A stretch of 35,941 bases of DNA, from positions 1 through 35,941 of the IMG/VR virus record IMGVR_UViG_3300044730_000449. The stretch is one strand, 5' to 3'. The notes under the pieces were generated by a model. It did not search any database. It had not been told where the DNA came from and saw only the letters and a program-made list of their open reading frames with translations. Each line of letters starts with the position of its first letter. Position 1 is the stretch's first letter. The translations under genes and the position numbers were made by a program. Origin of the DNA: a virus. Below, one piece after another: positions 1 to 6,078 of the stretch.

Positions 1-492
1 CGCAGGCCAAGGAAAAGGTAGACGCCGACTTCTTCATTCCCTCCACCTACCGCGAACACGATGGCCGCTCCCACGACGCACAGCGTGAGCATGGCGCGTA
101 CCGCATGCTGGCCCTCGACATCGACCGTGGCAACCCAAGCCTGAACGACGTGCTGGCCGCCGTAGAGGCCGTTTGCGGGCCTGTGAGCCTGCTGGCCTAC
201 TCATCATCCGGCGCAACCCCGGAGAACCGCAAATGGCGCGTGTTGCTGCCTCTGGCGGGCGTCCTGACCGGGGCCGAGTATGAGGCCGCCCAGACAGCCC
301 TGTTCGATCTGCTCCACGCCAATGGCATACACCCTGACGGCGCGCTGGCACGCTGCGGCCAGCCGATCTATCTGCCCAACGTACCGCTGGCAAAACGCAA
401 CCCCGACCTAACCCCGATCTTCTACCAGCACCGCGTGATCCGCGCTTCCACACTGCGCCTGGATGCCGCCAGCGCGATCCGGCAAGAGATCG
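1..492 (+). repeat. Left copy of the redundant contig end
   Basis: Bases 1-492 match 35450-35941 with no gaps and 19 substitutions (about 96% identity). The first mismatch is at 128. Both copies encode the same part of the primase-helicase in the same frame. This is the signature of a circular or circularly permuted genome whose two ends were assembled from different variants. Confidence 0.9.
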
Positions 493-2204
493 ACCGCCGC
501 GCAGAGCAGCATCGTCTGGCCGCCGAGCAGGCCGAGCGGGCGCGGGCGGATCGTGAGCGCCAGCGTGCCGAGCGTCGGCAGAAGTTTCCCGATCAGGTCA
601 GCCCAGTCGATGCCTTCAACGCTGACCACACCATCGAAGACCTGTTGATGCGCTATCAATATGAACGGCGCGGATCATCCCAGCATTACCGTTCTCGGTA
701 TCAAACGTCTCCCAGCTACGCCACGGAGAACTTCTTATCGCATTGGGTAAGCCTGTCTGGATCGGATGCAGCCGCTGGCGTCGGCAAGCCGAAGTCACTT
801 GGCGAGAACGCCTACTGCTGGGGCGATGCCTTCGACCTTTACTGCCACTACGAGCATGACGGGGATTTTGACAAAGCCGTCCGCGCCTATGGCTTGGAGA
901 TCAGCCCTGCCAAAGCCGAGATCGAACTGCCAGAGAACGGCATGGATGATTTCGACTATGTAGAGCCGCCGCAGAGCGCGCAGGAGGCACCTGCCAGCGA
1001 TGACTTCGACGACATAGACCTTGGCTCGTTTGATACCCCAGATGCACCCGAGGCGGCCCCGGATTGGCCCACGCTCTACGACATGTTCGATGAGGCCAGC
1101 ATTGAGCCGCGGCGCTGGATATATGCCCACCACTATCTGCGATCCTTCGTGAGCGTGCTGGCATCCGCAGGTGGCATCGGGAAGACCAGTTTGCAGATCG
1201 TCGAGGCGCTGGCTATCGTCACGGGCCGCCCGCTGCTTGGCGAGGAGGTGAAGGAACGCACCAACGTCTGGCTGGTCAACCTCGAAGACCCTCTGTCTGA
1301 AATCCAACGCCGGGTTCTCGCTGCGATGCGGCATTACAAGATCACGCCTGATGAAGTGCGTGGACGCCTCTTCGTCAACGCTGGCCGAGACTTCAGCCTG
1401 AAGTTCGGCATCCAGACCCGCGACGGCGTGCTGCCAAACACCAAACTGGTCGAATACCTCTGCAAGCAGATACCCCAAAAGCAGATCGGCTGCGTCTTTA
1501 TCGATCCCTTCGTCGGCGCGCACAGCATCAACGAGAACGATAACATGGCCGTGAACGCCATCGTGGCCGAGATCAGGCGCGTGGCTGACGAAACCAAATG
1601 CGCCATTGGGTTGGTCCACCACATCCGCAAAGGTAACGGGGAAGACGCCAGCATCGACAGCGTGCGTGGCGCAGGCAGCCTCATCGGGGCGGCCAGGGCT
1701 GCACGGGTGGTCAACCGCATGTCGCCAGATGACGCAGCCAGGCTCGGCATCGATGAGACAGAGGCGCGATCCATCTTCCGGGTAGATGACGGGAAGGCAA
1801 ACCTGGCCCCGCCAGCCGCCGCCGCCGTTTATCGCAAAATGCACGGCGTCCAAATCGAAAATGGTGAATGGATCGGTGTGACAATCGATTTTAAGCTGCC
1901 AGATGCATTTGACGGAATTGGCGCAAAAGACGCAAAACGAATTCAGCAGATCGTTGCCGAAGCGCACTCAAATGGAGAGCCGTTAAAAGAAAGTTCGCAA
2001 TCTCCTAATTGGGTTGGCGTGGCCGTCGCTAATATGCTCGACATTGATATTAGCGATAAGAAGGGGCGATCCAAAGTCGGTGCCATCGTGCGGACATGGC
2101 TGCGGACCAACGTGCTGACCACCGAGAAAGTGTTCGACAAAAAGAAGGGCCGCGAGATGCCTGTCATCGTCGTCGGGGAGTGGATCAATGGCGACGAAAT
2201 TTGA
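1..2204 (+). CDS. Primase-helicase replication protein, 5'-truncated by the window edge
   Basis: The frame is open at the first base; its missing 39-codon start lies at 35335, giving about 772 residues if the genome is circular. It probably primes and unwinds phage DNA. The N-terminal third looks like a prim-pol/RepB-type primase (LALDIDRG near 111-134, CGQPIYLPNVP near 355-390). A charged Arg/Glu helix (480-590) and an Asp-rich linker (930-1060) lead to a RecA-like helicase core of the RepA/AAA_25 type: Walker A SAGGIGKTS (1165-1191), Walker B-like CVFIDPFVG (1491-1515) and GLVHHIRKG (1609-1636). The C-terminal part resembles a winged DNA-binding tail but shows no clear motif. The helicase assignment is firm; the primase assignment is likely. 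Confidence 0.85.
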   Translation, partial: QAKEKVDADFFIPSTYREHDGRSHDAQREHGAYRMLALDIDRGNPSLNDVLAAVEAVCGPVSLLAYSSSGATPENRKWRVLLPLAGVLTGAEYEAAQTALFDLLHANGIHPDGALARCGQPIYLPNVPLAKRNPDLTPIFYQHRVIRASTLRLDAASAIRQEIDRRAEQHRLAAEQAERARADRERQRAERRQKFPDQVSPVDAFNADHTIEDLLMRYQYERRGSSQHYRSRYQTSPSYATENFLSHWVSLSGSDAAAGVGKPKSLGENAYCWGDAFDLYCHYEHDGDFDKAVRAYGLEISPAKAEIELPENGMDDFDYVEPPQSAQEAPASDDFDDIDLGSFDTPDAPEAAPDWPTLYDMFDEASIEPRRWIYAHHYLRSFVSVLASAGGIGKTSLQIVEALAIVTGRPLLGEEVKERTNVWLVNLEDPLSEIQRRVLAAMRHYKITPDEVRGRLFVNAGRDFSLKFGIQTRDGVLPNTKLVEYLCKQIPQKQIGCVFIDPFVGAHSINENDNMAVNAIVAEIRRVADETKCAIGLVHHIRKGNGEDASIDSVRGAGSLIGAARAARVVNRMSPDDAARLGIDETEARSIFRVDDGKANLAPPAAAAVYRKMHGVQIENGEWIGVTIDFKLPDAFDGIGAKDAKRIQQIVAEAHSNGEPLKESSQSPNWVGVAVANMLDIDISDKKGRSKVGAIVRTWLRTNVLTTEKVFDKKKGREMPVIVVGEWINGDEI

Positions 2205-2215
2205 CATATTCAATC

Positions 2216-2360
2216 TTCCCCACCTCGCGTTTTCAGGTGGGGAAAAGGTGGGGAAAGGTGGGGAAAAACACCTTCCCCACCCCACCTCTCCCCCTTTAGG
2301 GGGAGGTGGTGGTGGGGTGATGTTGGGGTTGACTGCGTAGGTGGGGAAAAGGTGGGGAAA
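2216..2360. repeat. GGTGGGGAAA repeat cluster with inverted copies and hairpin
   Basis: Five direct copies of GGTGGGGAAA lie at 2236, 2247, 2257, 2340 and 2351. Two inverted copies (TTCCCCACC) lie at 2216-2224 and 2273-2281. The copy at 2216 can pair with the one at 2236 over about 10 bp, and a C-rich/G-rich imperfect hairpin with a TTTA loop sits at 2282-2309. This occupies nearly all of the gap between the primase-helicase and the next gene. Spacing of 10-11 bp resembles iterons or operator arrays. An origin or regulatory role is an inference. Confidence 0.75.
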
Positions 2361-2376
2361 CGAGAGGAGCAAAACG

Positions 2377-2952
2377 ATGGCCAAGAGACCGACACACCAG
2401 AAGAAGTATGACACCCTGCTGCACGGCCAAACGACGGCCACACAGGTTCGCTGCGATATGGCGCTGGCCCCCTTCGATCACGCATGCCGTGAGATGGAGC
2501 GCAAATGGGGCGTGGATCGCTTGCCCGAATTAGTATCGGTTGAAAGCGCCGATAAATGGGCGAAGGCAATGGCTGGCCTTAATTCGGCAATTGCAACCCA
2601 AGACCCAGACAAAGTTAAATTCTGGGTCGAGGTTTGTTTGCGCGGATTAAAAGCAATGGATGAAGAGGCAATCCAATTGGGCCGCCCTATTTCCGATCCC
2701 GATATTTGGGAGCATGAATACGAAGGCACGGTTTATGGTATTATCGCTGACGGGCGTGAATGGCCTGCCGCCTACGCCAAGCGGCCTGGCATCGCCATCC
2801 ACACCATGCGCGAGGTGGCCATCGCGCTGCATGAGCATCGCAACGGGCTGGTGAACGCGGCGAAGCTGGCATTCCCCGGAGCAGAGGTGAAAGCCGTGCG
2901 CCGCAAGCCTGAAGACCTAGAAGACGACCTGACGTTCATGGAGGACTTCTGA
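2377..2952 (+). CDS. Hypothetical early phage protein (191 aa)
   Basis: This gene starts at the ATG after GAGGAGC (2366-2372), not at the upstream GTG at 2341, which would begin inside the repeat cluster. The product is soluble, with no signal peptide or membrane segment. It is mixed charged/helical (MERKWGVDRLPELV, AFPGAEVKAVRRKPEDLEDD) and ends in a strongly acidic tail. It lies directly after the primase-helicase and its stop overlaps the next start (CTGATGAGC), so it belongs to the same early unit. Its size and place fit a conserved small replication-module protein, but I recognise no family and assign no function. Confidence 0.75.
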   Translation: MAKRPTHQKKYDTLLHGQTTATQVRCDMALAPFDHACREMERKWGVDRLPELVSVESADKWAKAMAGLNSAIATQDPDKVKFWVEVCLRGLKAMDEEAIQLGRPISDPDIWEHEYEGTVYGIIADGREWPAAYAKRPGIAIHTMREVAIALHEHRNGLVNAAKLAFPGAEVKAVRRKPEDLEDDLTFMEDF

Positions 2953-3173
2953 TGAGCAACGTGATCTACATCACTGGCGAGACCAAGCCAGATGCCCTGT
3001 ACACGGCGCTGGCCGAGGCACAGAAGGGCGACCGCATCGTTTACCATATCGGCCAGTTCTGTGGCGGACTGCATCGCCACGCCGCCGCCAGGGCCGAGAC
3101 AGATAAGCTGGTCTTCCTGTTCTGCAAGCGTGCCTATGGCGGCACGTTTGAGTATTTGGCAGTCAAGCGATGA
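2952..3173 (+). CDS. Small hypothetical phage protein (73 aa)
   Basis: The start codon overlaps the stop of the upstream gene (TGATG), indicating translational coupling. The translation has a compact alpha/beta look: an N-terminal MSNVIYITGE strand, then a helix, then GDRIVYHIGQF, and a C-terminal KLVFLFCKRAYGGTFEYLAVKR segment. Two cysteines (FCGG, LFCKR) do not form a zinc motif. Small proteins of this kind are common in replication regions of alphaproteobacterial phages, but I recognise no named family. It could be a small DNA-binding or host-interaction factor; nothing in the sequence decides this. Confidence 0.65.
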   Translation: MSNVIYITGETKPDALYTALAEAQKGDRIVYHIGQFCGGLHRHAAARAETDKLVFLFCKRAYGGTFEYLAVKR

Positions 3174-3209
3174 ACCTGCTATCATGCCCGCCAACACAAG
3201 GAGGCTGGC

Positions 3210-3980
3210 ATGATCTCGTTCACGATGAAGGCGGACACCGACAAGCTGCAACGCAAGCTGAACAATCTGGTCAACGCCCAGATGCCGTATGCCACGTCTC
3301 TGGCGATCAATGAGACGCTGAAGACGCTGGAGACCTACAACAAGGCTCTCATGGGCAAAGCCTTCGACCGCCCGACCAAGTTCACCATGAACGCCTTCTA
3401 TGTGCAGTACAGCAACAAGCGGACCTTGATGGGCGCATTGCGGCGCAAACAGATGGTCGTCGGTCGGCATTATCTCGAAGTGCAGGATGCGGGCGGCCAG
3501 CGCCCCATGAAGGGTTTCGAGAAGAACTTCGTTATGAGGCTGGCCTATCGCGGTCTGATCCACGGCGTCATGCCGACCGAGAACTCGCCGCTCGACAGCC
3601 ACGGCAACATGACGATGGCCTTCATCAACAAGGTGTCGTCTCAGCTTGGCGTGCAGCGAGACAGCGCGCAGAACAAGCCGTATCAGTCCAAGACCAAGAC
3701 GGGCCGCAGGTCAACGGCCACACGATATTTCGTGCCGGACCCAGATCACCCTCTCGCGCAGCGTGGCGGACCCGGCGTCTACTCCACCAAGCAGGATGCC
3801 CTCGGCAGCAAGCGCACAGGCAGCCGTGTCACCAAGCTGCTGAACTTCGCGCAGGCCAAGCCCGTCTACAGGAAACGCACCGACTTCGACAACAACATGC
3901 GGAAGGCCGCAGCCAACCTGATGCCCAAGAAGATGAAGCAGGGCATCCGCCGTGCGCTGGCCACTGCCCGCCTGCGGTGA
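3210..3980 (+). CDS. Basic protein with weak resemblance to minor tail protein Z (256 aa)
   Basis: A very good ribosome site (AAGGAGG, about 3200) precedes the ATG. The protein is basic throughout. Its N-terminal half (ADTDKLQRKLNNLVNAQMPY, then AINETLKTLETYNKAL and AFDRPTKFT) recalls lambda gpZ-type proteins, where an 'A.N' helix is followed by a basic region. The C-terminus is Lys/Arg rich (NLMPKKMKQGIRRALATARLR). If it is a virion protein it is out of place, because the tail genes begin 9 kb downstream and a gpU-like protein is encoded there. A nucleic-acid-binding early protein is the alternative. The gene itself is secure; the function is not. Confidence 0.7.
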   Translation: MISFTMKADTDKLQRKLNNLVNAQMPYATSLAINETLKTLETYNKALMGKAFDRPTKFTMNAFYVQYSNKRTLMGALRRKQMVVGRHYLEVQDAGGQRPMKGFEKNFVMRLAYRGLIHGVMPTENSPLDSHGNMTMAFINKVSSQLGVQRDSAQNKPYQSKTKTGRRSTATRYFVPDPDHPLAQRGGPGVYSTKQDALGSKRTGSRVTKLLNFAQAKPVYRKRTDFDNNMRKAAANLMPKKMKQGIRRALATARLR

Positions 3981-4061
3981 GCTTTTCCATCGGTGGGGGG
4001 TGAACTTTTCCATCGGAGGGGGTGAGCTTTTCCACTGGAGGGGTGAGCTTTTCCATCGGAG
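3976..4061. repeat. Four tandem 21-23 bp repeats
   Basis: Copies begin at 3976, 3999, 4021 and 4042, each reading GGTGAGCTTTTCCATCGG or a one- to two-base variant followed by a G run. The first copy overlaps the stop codon of the preceding gene. A second repeat family follows at once (4061-4102). Confidence 0.85.
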
Positions 4062-4102
4062 GGGTCTGCTGCGGCGCGGCGCGGGGTCTGCTGCGGCGCG
4101 GC
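4061..4102. repeat. Two 20-bp GC-rich direct repeats
   Basis: GGGGTCTGCTGCGGCGCGGC occurs at 4061-4080 and again at 4083-4102, continuing the roughly 22-base spacing of the array just upstream. The second copy can also fold onto GACGCCGCGATGCAGC at 4109-4124 with bulges. Confidence 0.8.
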
Positions 4103-4128
4103 ATTTTTGACGCCGCGATGCAGCATCG

Positions 4129-4156
4129 GGCAAGCCCTTGATTTTGCTTGCCTTTT
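4129..4156 (+). terminator. Probable rho-independent terminator after the replication genes
   Basis: GGCAAGC (4129-4135) pairs with GCTTGCC (4146-4152) across a 10-base loop and is followed by TTTT (4153-4156). It would end transcription coming from the primase-helicase unit just before the promoter of the next gene block. The T run is short, so efficiency is uncertain. Confidence 0.55.
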
Positions 4157-4198
4157 CCGGTTGTGCTGATTTTTTTTGACATATGCCCGACAATGGGC

Positions 4199-4226
4199 TT
4201 GCGCCGTTTTGCAGCGCCGTTATATT
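4199..4226 (+). promoter_or_regulatory. Candidate promoter of the small-gene cassette
   Basis: TTGCGC (4199-4204), a 16-base spacer and TATATT (4221-4226) match a sigma70-type promoter reasonably well. The predicted start lies near 4233, followed by a small GGGG-AAAG-CCCC hairpin (4237-4248) and the first repeated leader. A perfect TTGACA at 4176 lies too far upstream of TATATT to be its partner. Confidence 0.5.
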
Positions 4227-4253
4227 GTCCGGCATAGGGGAAAGCCCCTTGGG

Positions 4254-4280
4254 ACTAGCTAACAAGGAAACAAACAAATG
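4254..4280 (+). promoter_or_regulatory. Translation-start leader, copy A
   Basis: The 27 bases ending in the ATG at 4278 read ACTAGCTAACAAGGAAACAA then ACAAATG. AAGGAA is the ribosome site. Related leaders end at 4400, 4610 and, on the minus strand, at 32591. Confidence 0.7.
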
Positions 4281-4373
4281 CCCGGCACTATCCGCGAATT
4301 CTTGGGAATGGCCATTGTGGCCGCCCTAACCTATCCAGCCGTTATTATCATTTGCGCCGCACTAGGCGCATAA
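4278..4373 (+). CDS. 31-residue single-span membrane protein
   Basis: The ATG follows a strong AAGGAA ribosome site in leader copy A. The product starts MPGTIREFLGMA and then is almost wholly hydrophobic (IVAALTYPAVIIICAALGA), enough for one membrane span with a short cytoplasmic N-terminus. It is the first gene of the cassette after the candidate promoter. A 32-residue protein encoded on the other strand at 32495-32593 has the same size, an IRE motif at the same place (residues 5-7 here, 3-5 there) and a closely similar leader, so the two look paralogous. The function is unknown; host membrane interference or superinfection exclusion are possibilities only. Confidence 0.65.
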   Translation: MPGTIREFLGMAIVAALTYPAVIIICAALGA

Positions 4374-4400
4374 CCTAGCAAGCAAGGAAAAAAGCAAATG
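4374..4400 (+). promoter_or_regulatory. Translation-start leader, copy B
   Basis: CCTAGCAAGCAAGGAAAAAA followed by GCAAATG directly follows the TAA of the 31-residue gene. It differs from copy C at a single base. Confidence 0.8.
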
Positions 4401-4583
4401 ACAAAAACCGTCACCCTAACAATTGAGCAAGCCCTAGTCGCCTTGGAATGCGCCGCAAGGGATGTGACCGCATCCGAATTTTCGCAACCCGAATACACGG
4501 ATGTTCACGAAATGCGGTTCAATCTTCAGCGTGCCGAGTTAATCCAGCGTCTCAAGAACGCTATAAATGCAGCGCAAGAGTAA
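4398..4583 (+). CDS. Small hypothetical helical protein (61 aa)
   Basis: This gene starts at the ATG of leader copy B, with AAGGAA 8 bases upstream. The product is soluble and predicted helical (TIEQALVALECAARDV, MRFNLQRAELIQRLKNAINA). It has no metal motif, signal or membrane span. It is the second gene of the cassette and is flanked on both sides by the repeated leader. I do not recognise it. Confidence 0.7.
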   Translation: MTKTVTLTIEQALVALECAARDVTASEFSQPEYTDVHEMRFNLQRAELIQRLKNAINAAQE

Positions 4584-4610
4584 CCTAGCAAGCAAGGAAA
4601 CAAGCAAATG
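4584..4610 (+). promoter_or_regulatory. Translation-start leader, copy C
   Basis: CCTAGCAAGCAAGGAAACAA followed by GCAAATG begins right after the TAA of the 61-residue gene. With the stop codon included, copies B and C agree over 30 bases with one mismatch. Confidence 0.8.
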
Positions 4611-5033
4611 GACATTAACTATCGTAACTTGGAAGCCCGCGCCAAAGATGCGGCGCTTGAGTATATGCCCGCCATGCCTAAGCAAGACACGCTTGAGGCA
4701 TGGCAAGACTATGTTGACCAGCTTGAGGCGGTTGATTCATACGAATGCGCCCATGAATCGGCAGACTCTTGGGATTGGGTAATTTATAACGGAATGGCCA
4801 TGGAGCTTTGTTCCGTACTTCCCTCAAGCGTAGTCGCGGAAGCTGAGGAAAAGGTTGCCGACTATCCAGACATTGGGGAAGTATTCCGGCAGGGCGGGCT
4901 TTCCGGTGTGGCTTCCTTGATTGCTTACTGGATTTGCCATGAAGCGGTGCAATGCGCGATTGAGACGGCGCGGGAAGAATTGCTTGAGCTTGCCGAAAGC
5001 CAGATTGAAAACTTGGAAGGGGTGGCCACATGA
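4608..5033 (+). CDS. Acidic hypothetical protein (141 aa)
   Basis: This gene starts at the ATG of leader copy C. The protein is strongly acidic and Trp/Tyr rich (LEAWQDYVDQLEAVDSYECA, SADSWDWVIYNG), with a C-terminal helical region (CAIETAREELLELAESQIEN). A moderately hydrophobic stretch, GLSGVASLIAYWICHEAV, is too polar to call a membrane span. It is the largest product of the cassette and its stop overlaps the next start (ACATGAC). The acidic, helical character is compatible with a protein-binding or DNA-mimic role, but that is speculation; no family was recognised. Confidence 0.75.
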   Translation: MDINYRNLEARAKDAALEYMPAMPKQDTLEAWQDYVDQLEAVDSYECAHESADSWDWVIYNGMAMELCSVLPSSVVAEAEEKVADYPDIGEVFRQGGLSGVASLIAYWICHEAVQCAIETAREELLELAESQIENLEGVAT

Positions 5034-5236
5034 CATTCCCGCCCATGGAATGCCGCAAATGCGGCGCTATAAATCCGCTAGTTTACTTCTCGCCCGTATA
5101 TGTCGCGGGCATGAATGCCATAACGGGCAAGAGGGAAGCGGGGCAAGGTAAGGCAAGCTGCATCTGCATTCCTTGCGCCATTCGCGCGGGCTTTGCAGAC
5201 AAGCAAGGAAACATTCGGGAAGGGGTAACGCTATGA
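5030..5236 (+). CDS. Small cysteine-rich putative zinc-binding protein (68 aa)
   Basis: It is coupled to the upstream gene by an ATGA overlap. Two cysteine pairs, CRKC near residue 8 and CICIPC near residue 45, could form a zinc ribbon or knuckle. Between them is VYFSPVYVAGMNAITGKREAG. It is the fourth gene of the cassette and its stop overlaps the next start, also as ATGA. Phage zinc-ribbon proteins of this size are usually left without a function; a nucleic-acid or protein adaptor role is plausible but not shown. Confidence 0.7.
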   Translation: MTFPPMECRKCGAINPLVYFSPVYVAGMNAITGKREAGQGKASCICIPCAIRAGFADKQGNIREGVTL

Positions 5237-5544
5237 TTTTTAACATTGGAACGCCAGAACGGAACGGCCCGCTAATAGCAGACAAGGCGCGGGCATATGC
5301 AACCCAAGCCCGCGCCTATATGAGCGGGCCGCGTTATGCGGTTGTTTCGCTGCACTATGCCACTCTTGCCGATACAAGAGGCGCGGGCCGTGTTTGGTTG
5401 CACAAGACGCCAAGGGCCGCCTTGCGCCGCGCATTATCGGTATGCGGCGGGAAGCTGCGCCAAAGTGACGTTTTCGCGGTTGGCATAGTTACGCCATGTA
5501 ACCGGGTATTGTCTTGCAAGGATATGCTGGAGGCATTGGCATGA
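5233..5544 (+). CDS. Basic hypothetical protein (103 aa)
   Basis: I chose the ATG at 5233 because it overlaps the preceding stop as ATGA. An in-frame upstream start would lie wholly inside the zinc-protein gene. The product is basic, with MIFNIGTPERNGPLIADKA at the start and several Arg-rich stretches (TPRAALRRALSVCGGKLRQ). It has no transmembrane segment or recognised motif. It is the fifth gene of the cassette and is coupled to the following mini-gene. Confidence 0.65.
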   Translation: MIFNIGTPERNGPLIADKARAYATQARAYMSGPRYAVVSLHYATLADTRGAGRVWLHKTPRAALRRALSVCGGKLRQSDVFAVGIVTPCNRVLSCKDMLEALA

Positions 5545-5606
5545 CTGAGAAAATGATAAACGCAACCGCATTGCTCATAATGCTTGTGCTTTTGCCTATC
5601 CTGTAA
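5541..5606 (+). CDS. 21-residue hydrophobic peptide
   Basis: The ATG overlaps the stop of the preceding gene (ATGA). It encodes MTEKMINATALLIMLVLLPIL, given here as MTEKMINATA then LLIMLVLLPIL: a charged N-terminus and a hydrophobic remainder that could just span a membrane. It is the last frame before a strong terminator, so it is at least transcribed and positioned for coupled translation. It could be a toxin-like or membrane-active micropeptide, or a chance frame. Conservation would decide. Confidence 0.4.
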   Translation: MTEKMINATALLIMLVLLPIL

Positions 5607-5633
5607 ACCGCGCCATTATTGCCCGCCTTGACT

Positions 5634-5657
5634 AAGCCCGCCTTGTGCGGGCTTTTT
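5634..5657 (+). terminator. Strong rho-independent terminator ending the cassette
   Basis: AAGCCCGC (5634-5641) pairs perfectly with GCGGGCTT (5647-5654) across a CTTGT loop, followed by TTT. It lies 28 bases after the last small gene and closes the 4254-5606 gene block. Confidence 0.85.
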
Positions 5658-5666
5658 AACGTTCTG

Positions 5667-5910
5667 TGCCTGCCCTGCGCCATGCCCTGTGCCTGCGCCT
5701 GTGCCTGCGCCTGTGCCTGCCCTGCGCCTGCCCTGTGCCTGCCCTGCGCCTGCCCTGCGCCTGCCCTGCGCCTGCGCCTGCGCCTGCGCCTGTGCCTGTG
5801 CCTGCCCTGCGCCTGCCCTGTGCCTGCGCCTGCCCTGTGCCTGCGCCTGCGCCTGCCCTGTGCCTGCGCCTGCGCCTGCGCCTGCCCTGTGCCTGCGCCT
5901 GTGCCGCCTC
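5667..5910. repeat. GCCTGC/GCCTGT microsatellite lacking adenine
   Basis: About 240 bases consist of GCCTGC and GCCTGT hexamers mixed with CCTGC and CCTGT pentamers. From 5683 to 5910 (228 bases) the plus strand contains no A at all. All six frames are open for long stretches but encode only low-complexity peptides, so I call this non-coding. It lies between the cassette terminator and the small terminase gene, where cos or pac sites are often found. Confidence 0.9.
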
Positions 5911-6078
5911 AAAGGTACTCCCGGCGACCCCCTGATGCGGGTAGTTCGCGCCGCAAATCTTTCCTAGCGCCAGCGCACACTAAAGAGTTGTAACGACCAG
6001 ACCTGTGCGAAAACGCATATATGTTGCGATCCGTGCATTTTGGCGCAATATAGGGCCGAGCGCAGTGAGAGAGGAACA
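5911..6078 (+). promoter_or_regulatory. Leader region of the packaging/structural operon
   Basis: This 168-base gene-free stretch separates the repeat tract from the small terminase. It contains AT-richer elements (CGCATATATGTTGCG near 6014-6028 and GCAATATAGGG near 6043-6055) that may hold the late promoter, but no pair of boxes with good spacing stands out. A ribosome site, GAGAGGAAC, precedes the ATG at 6079. Confidence 0.3.

Noticed and set aside
795-1967. 390-codon open frame antisense to the primase-helicase
   Set aside because: It is a shadow of the real gene, whose sense frame carries clear Walker motifs.
2201-2206. Perfect TTGACA just after the primase-helicase stop
   Set aside because: No -10-like sequence lies at 16-18 bases; the region there is C-rich and GC-rich.
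3976-4102. CRISPR array
   Set aside because: Units are contiguous imperfect tandem repeats with no spacers and no cas genes nearby.
4176-4181. Perfect TTGACA upstream of the small-gene cassette
   Set aside because: No -10 box at proper spacing; TATATT is about 39 bases away. TTGCGC at 4199 pairs better.
5616-5993. Long open frames on both strands rich in Cys-Ala-Pro or Gln-Ala-Gly
   Set aside because: They are forced by the GCCTGY repeat, which has few stop codons in any frame. There is no ribosome site and no normal protein composition.
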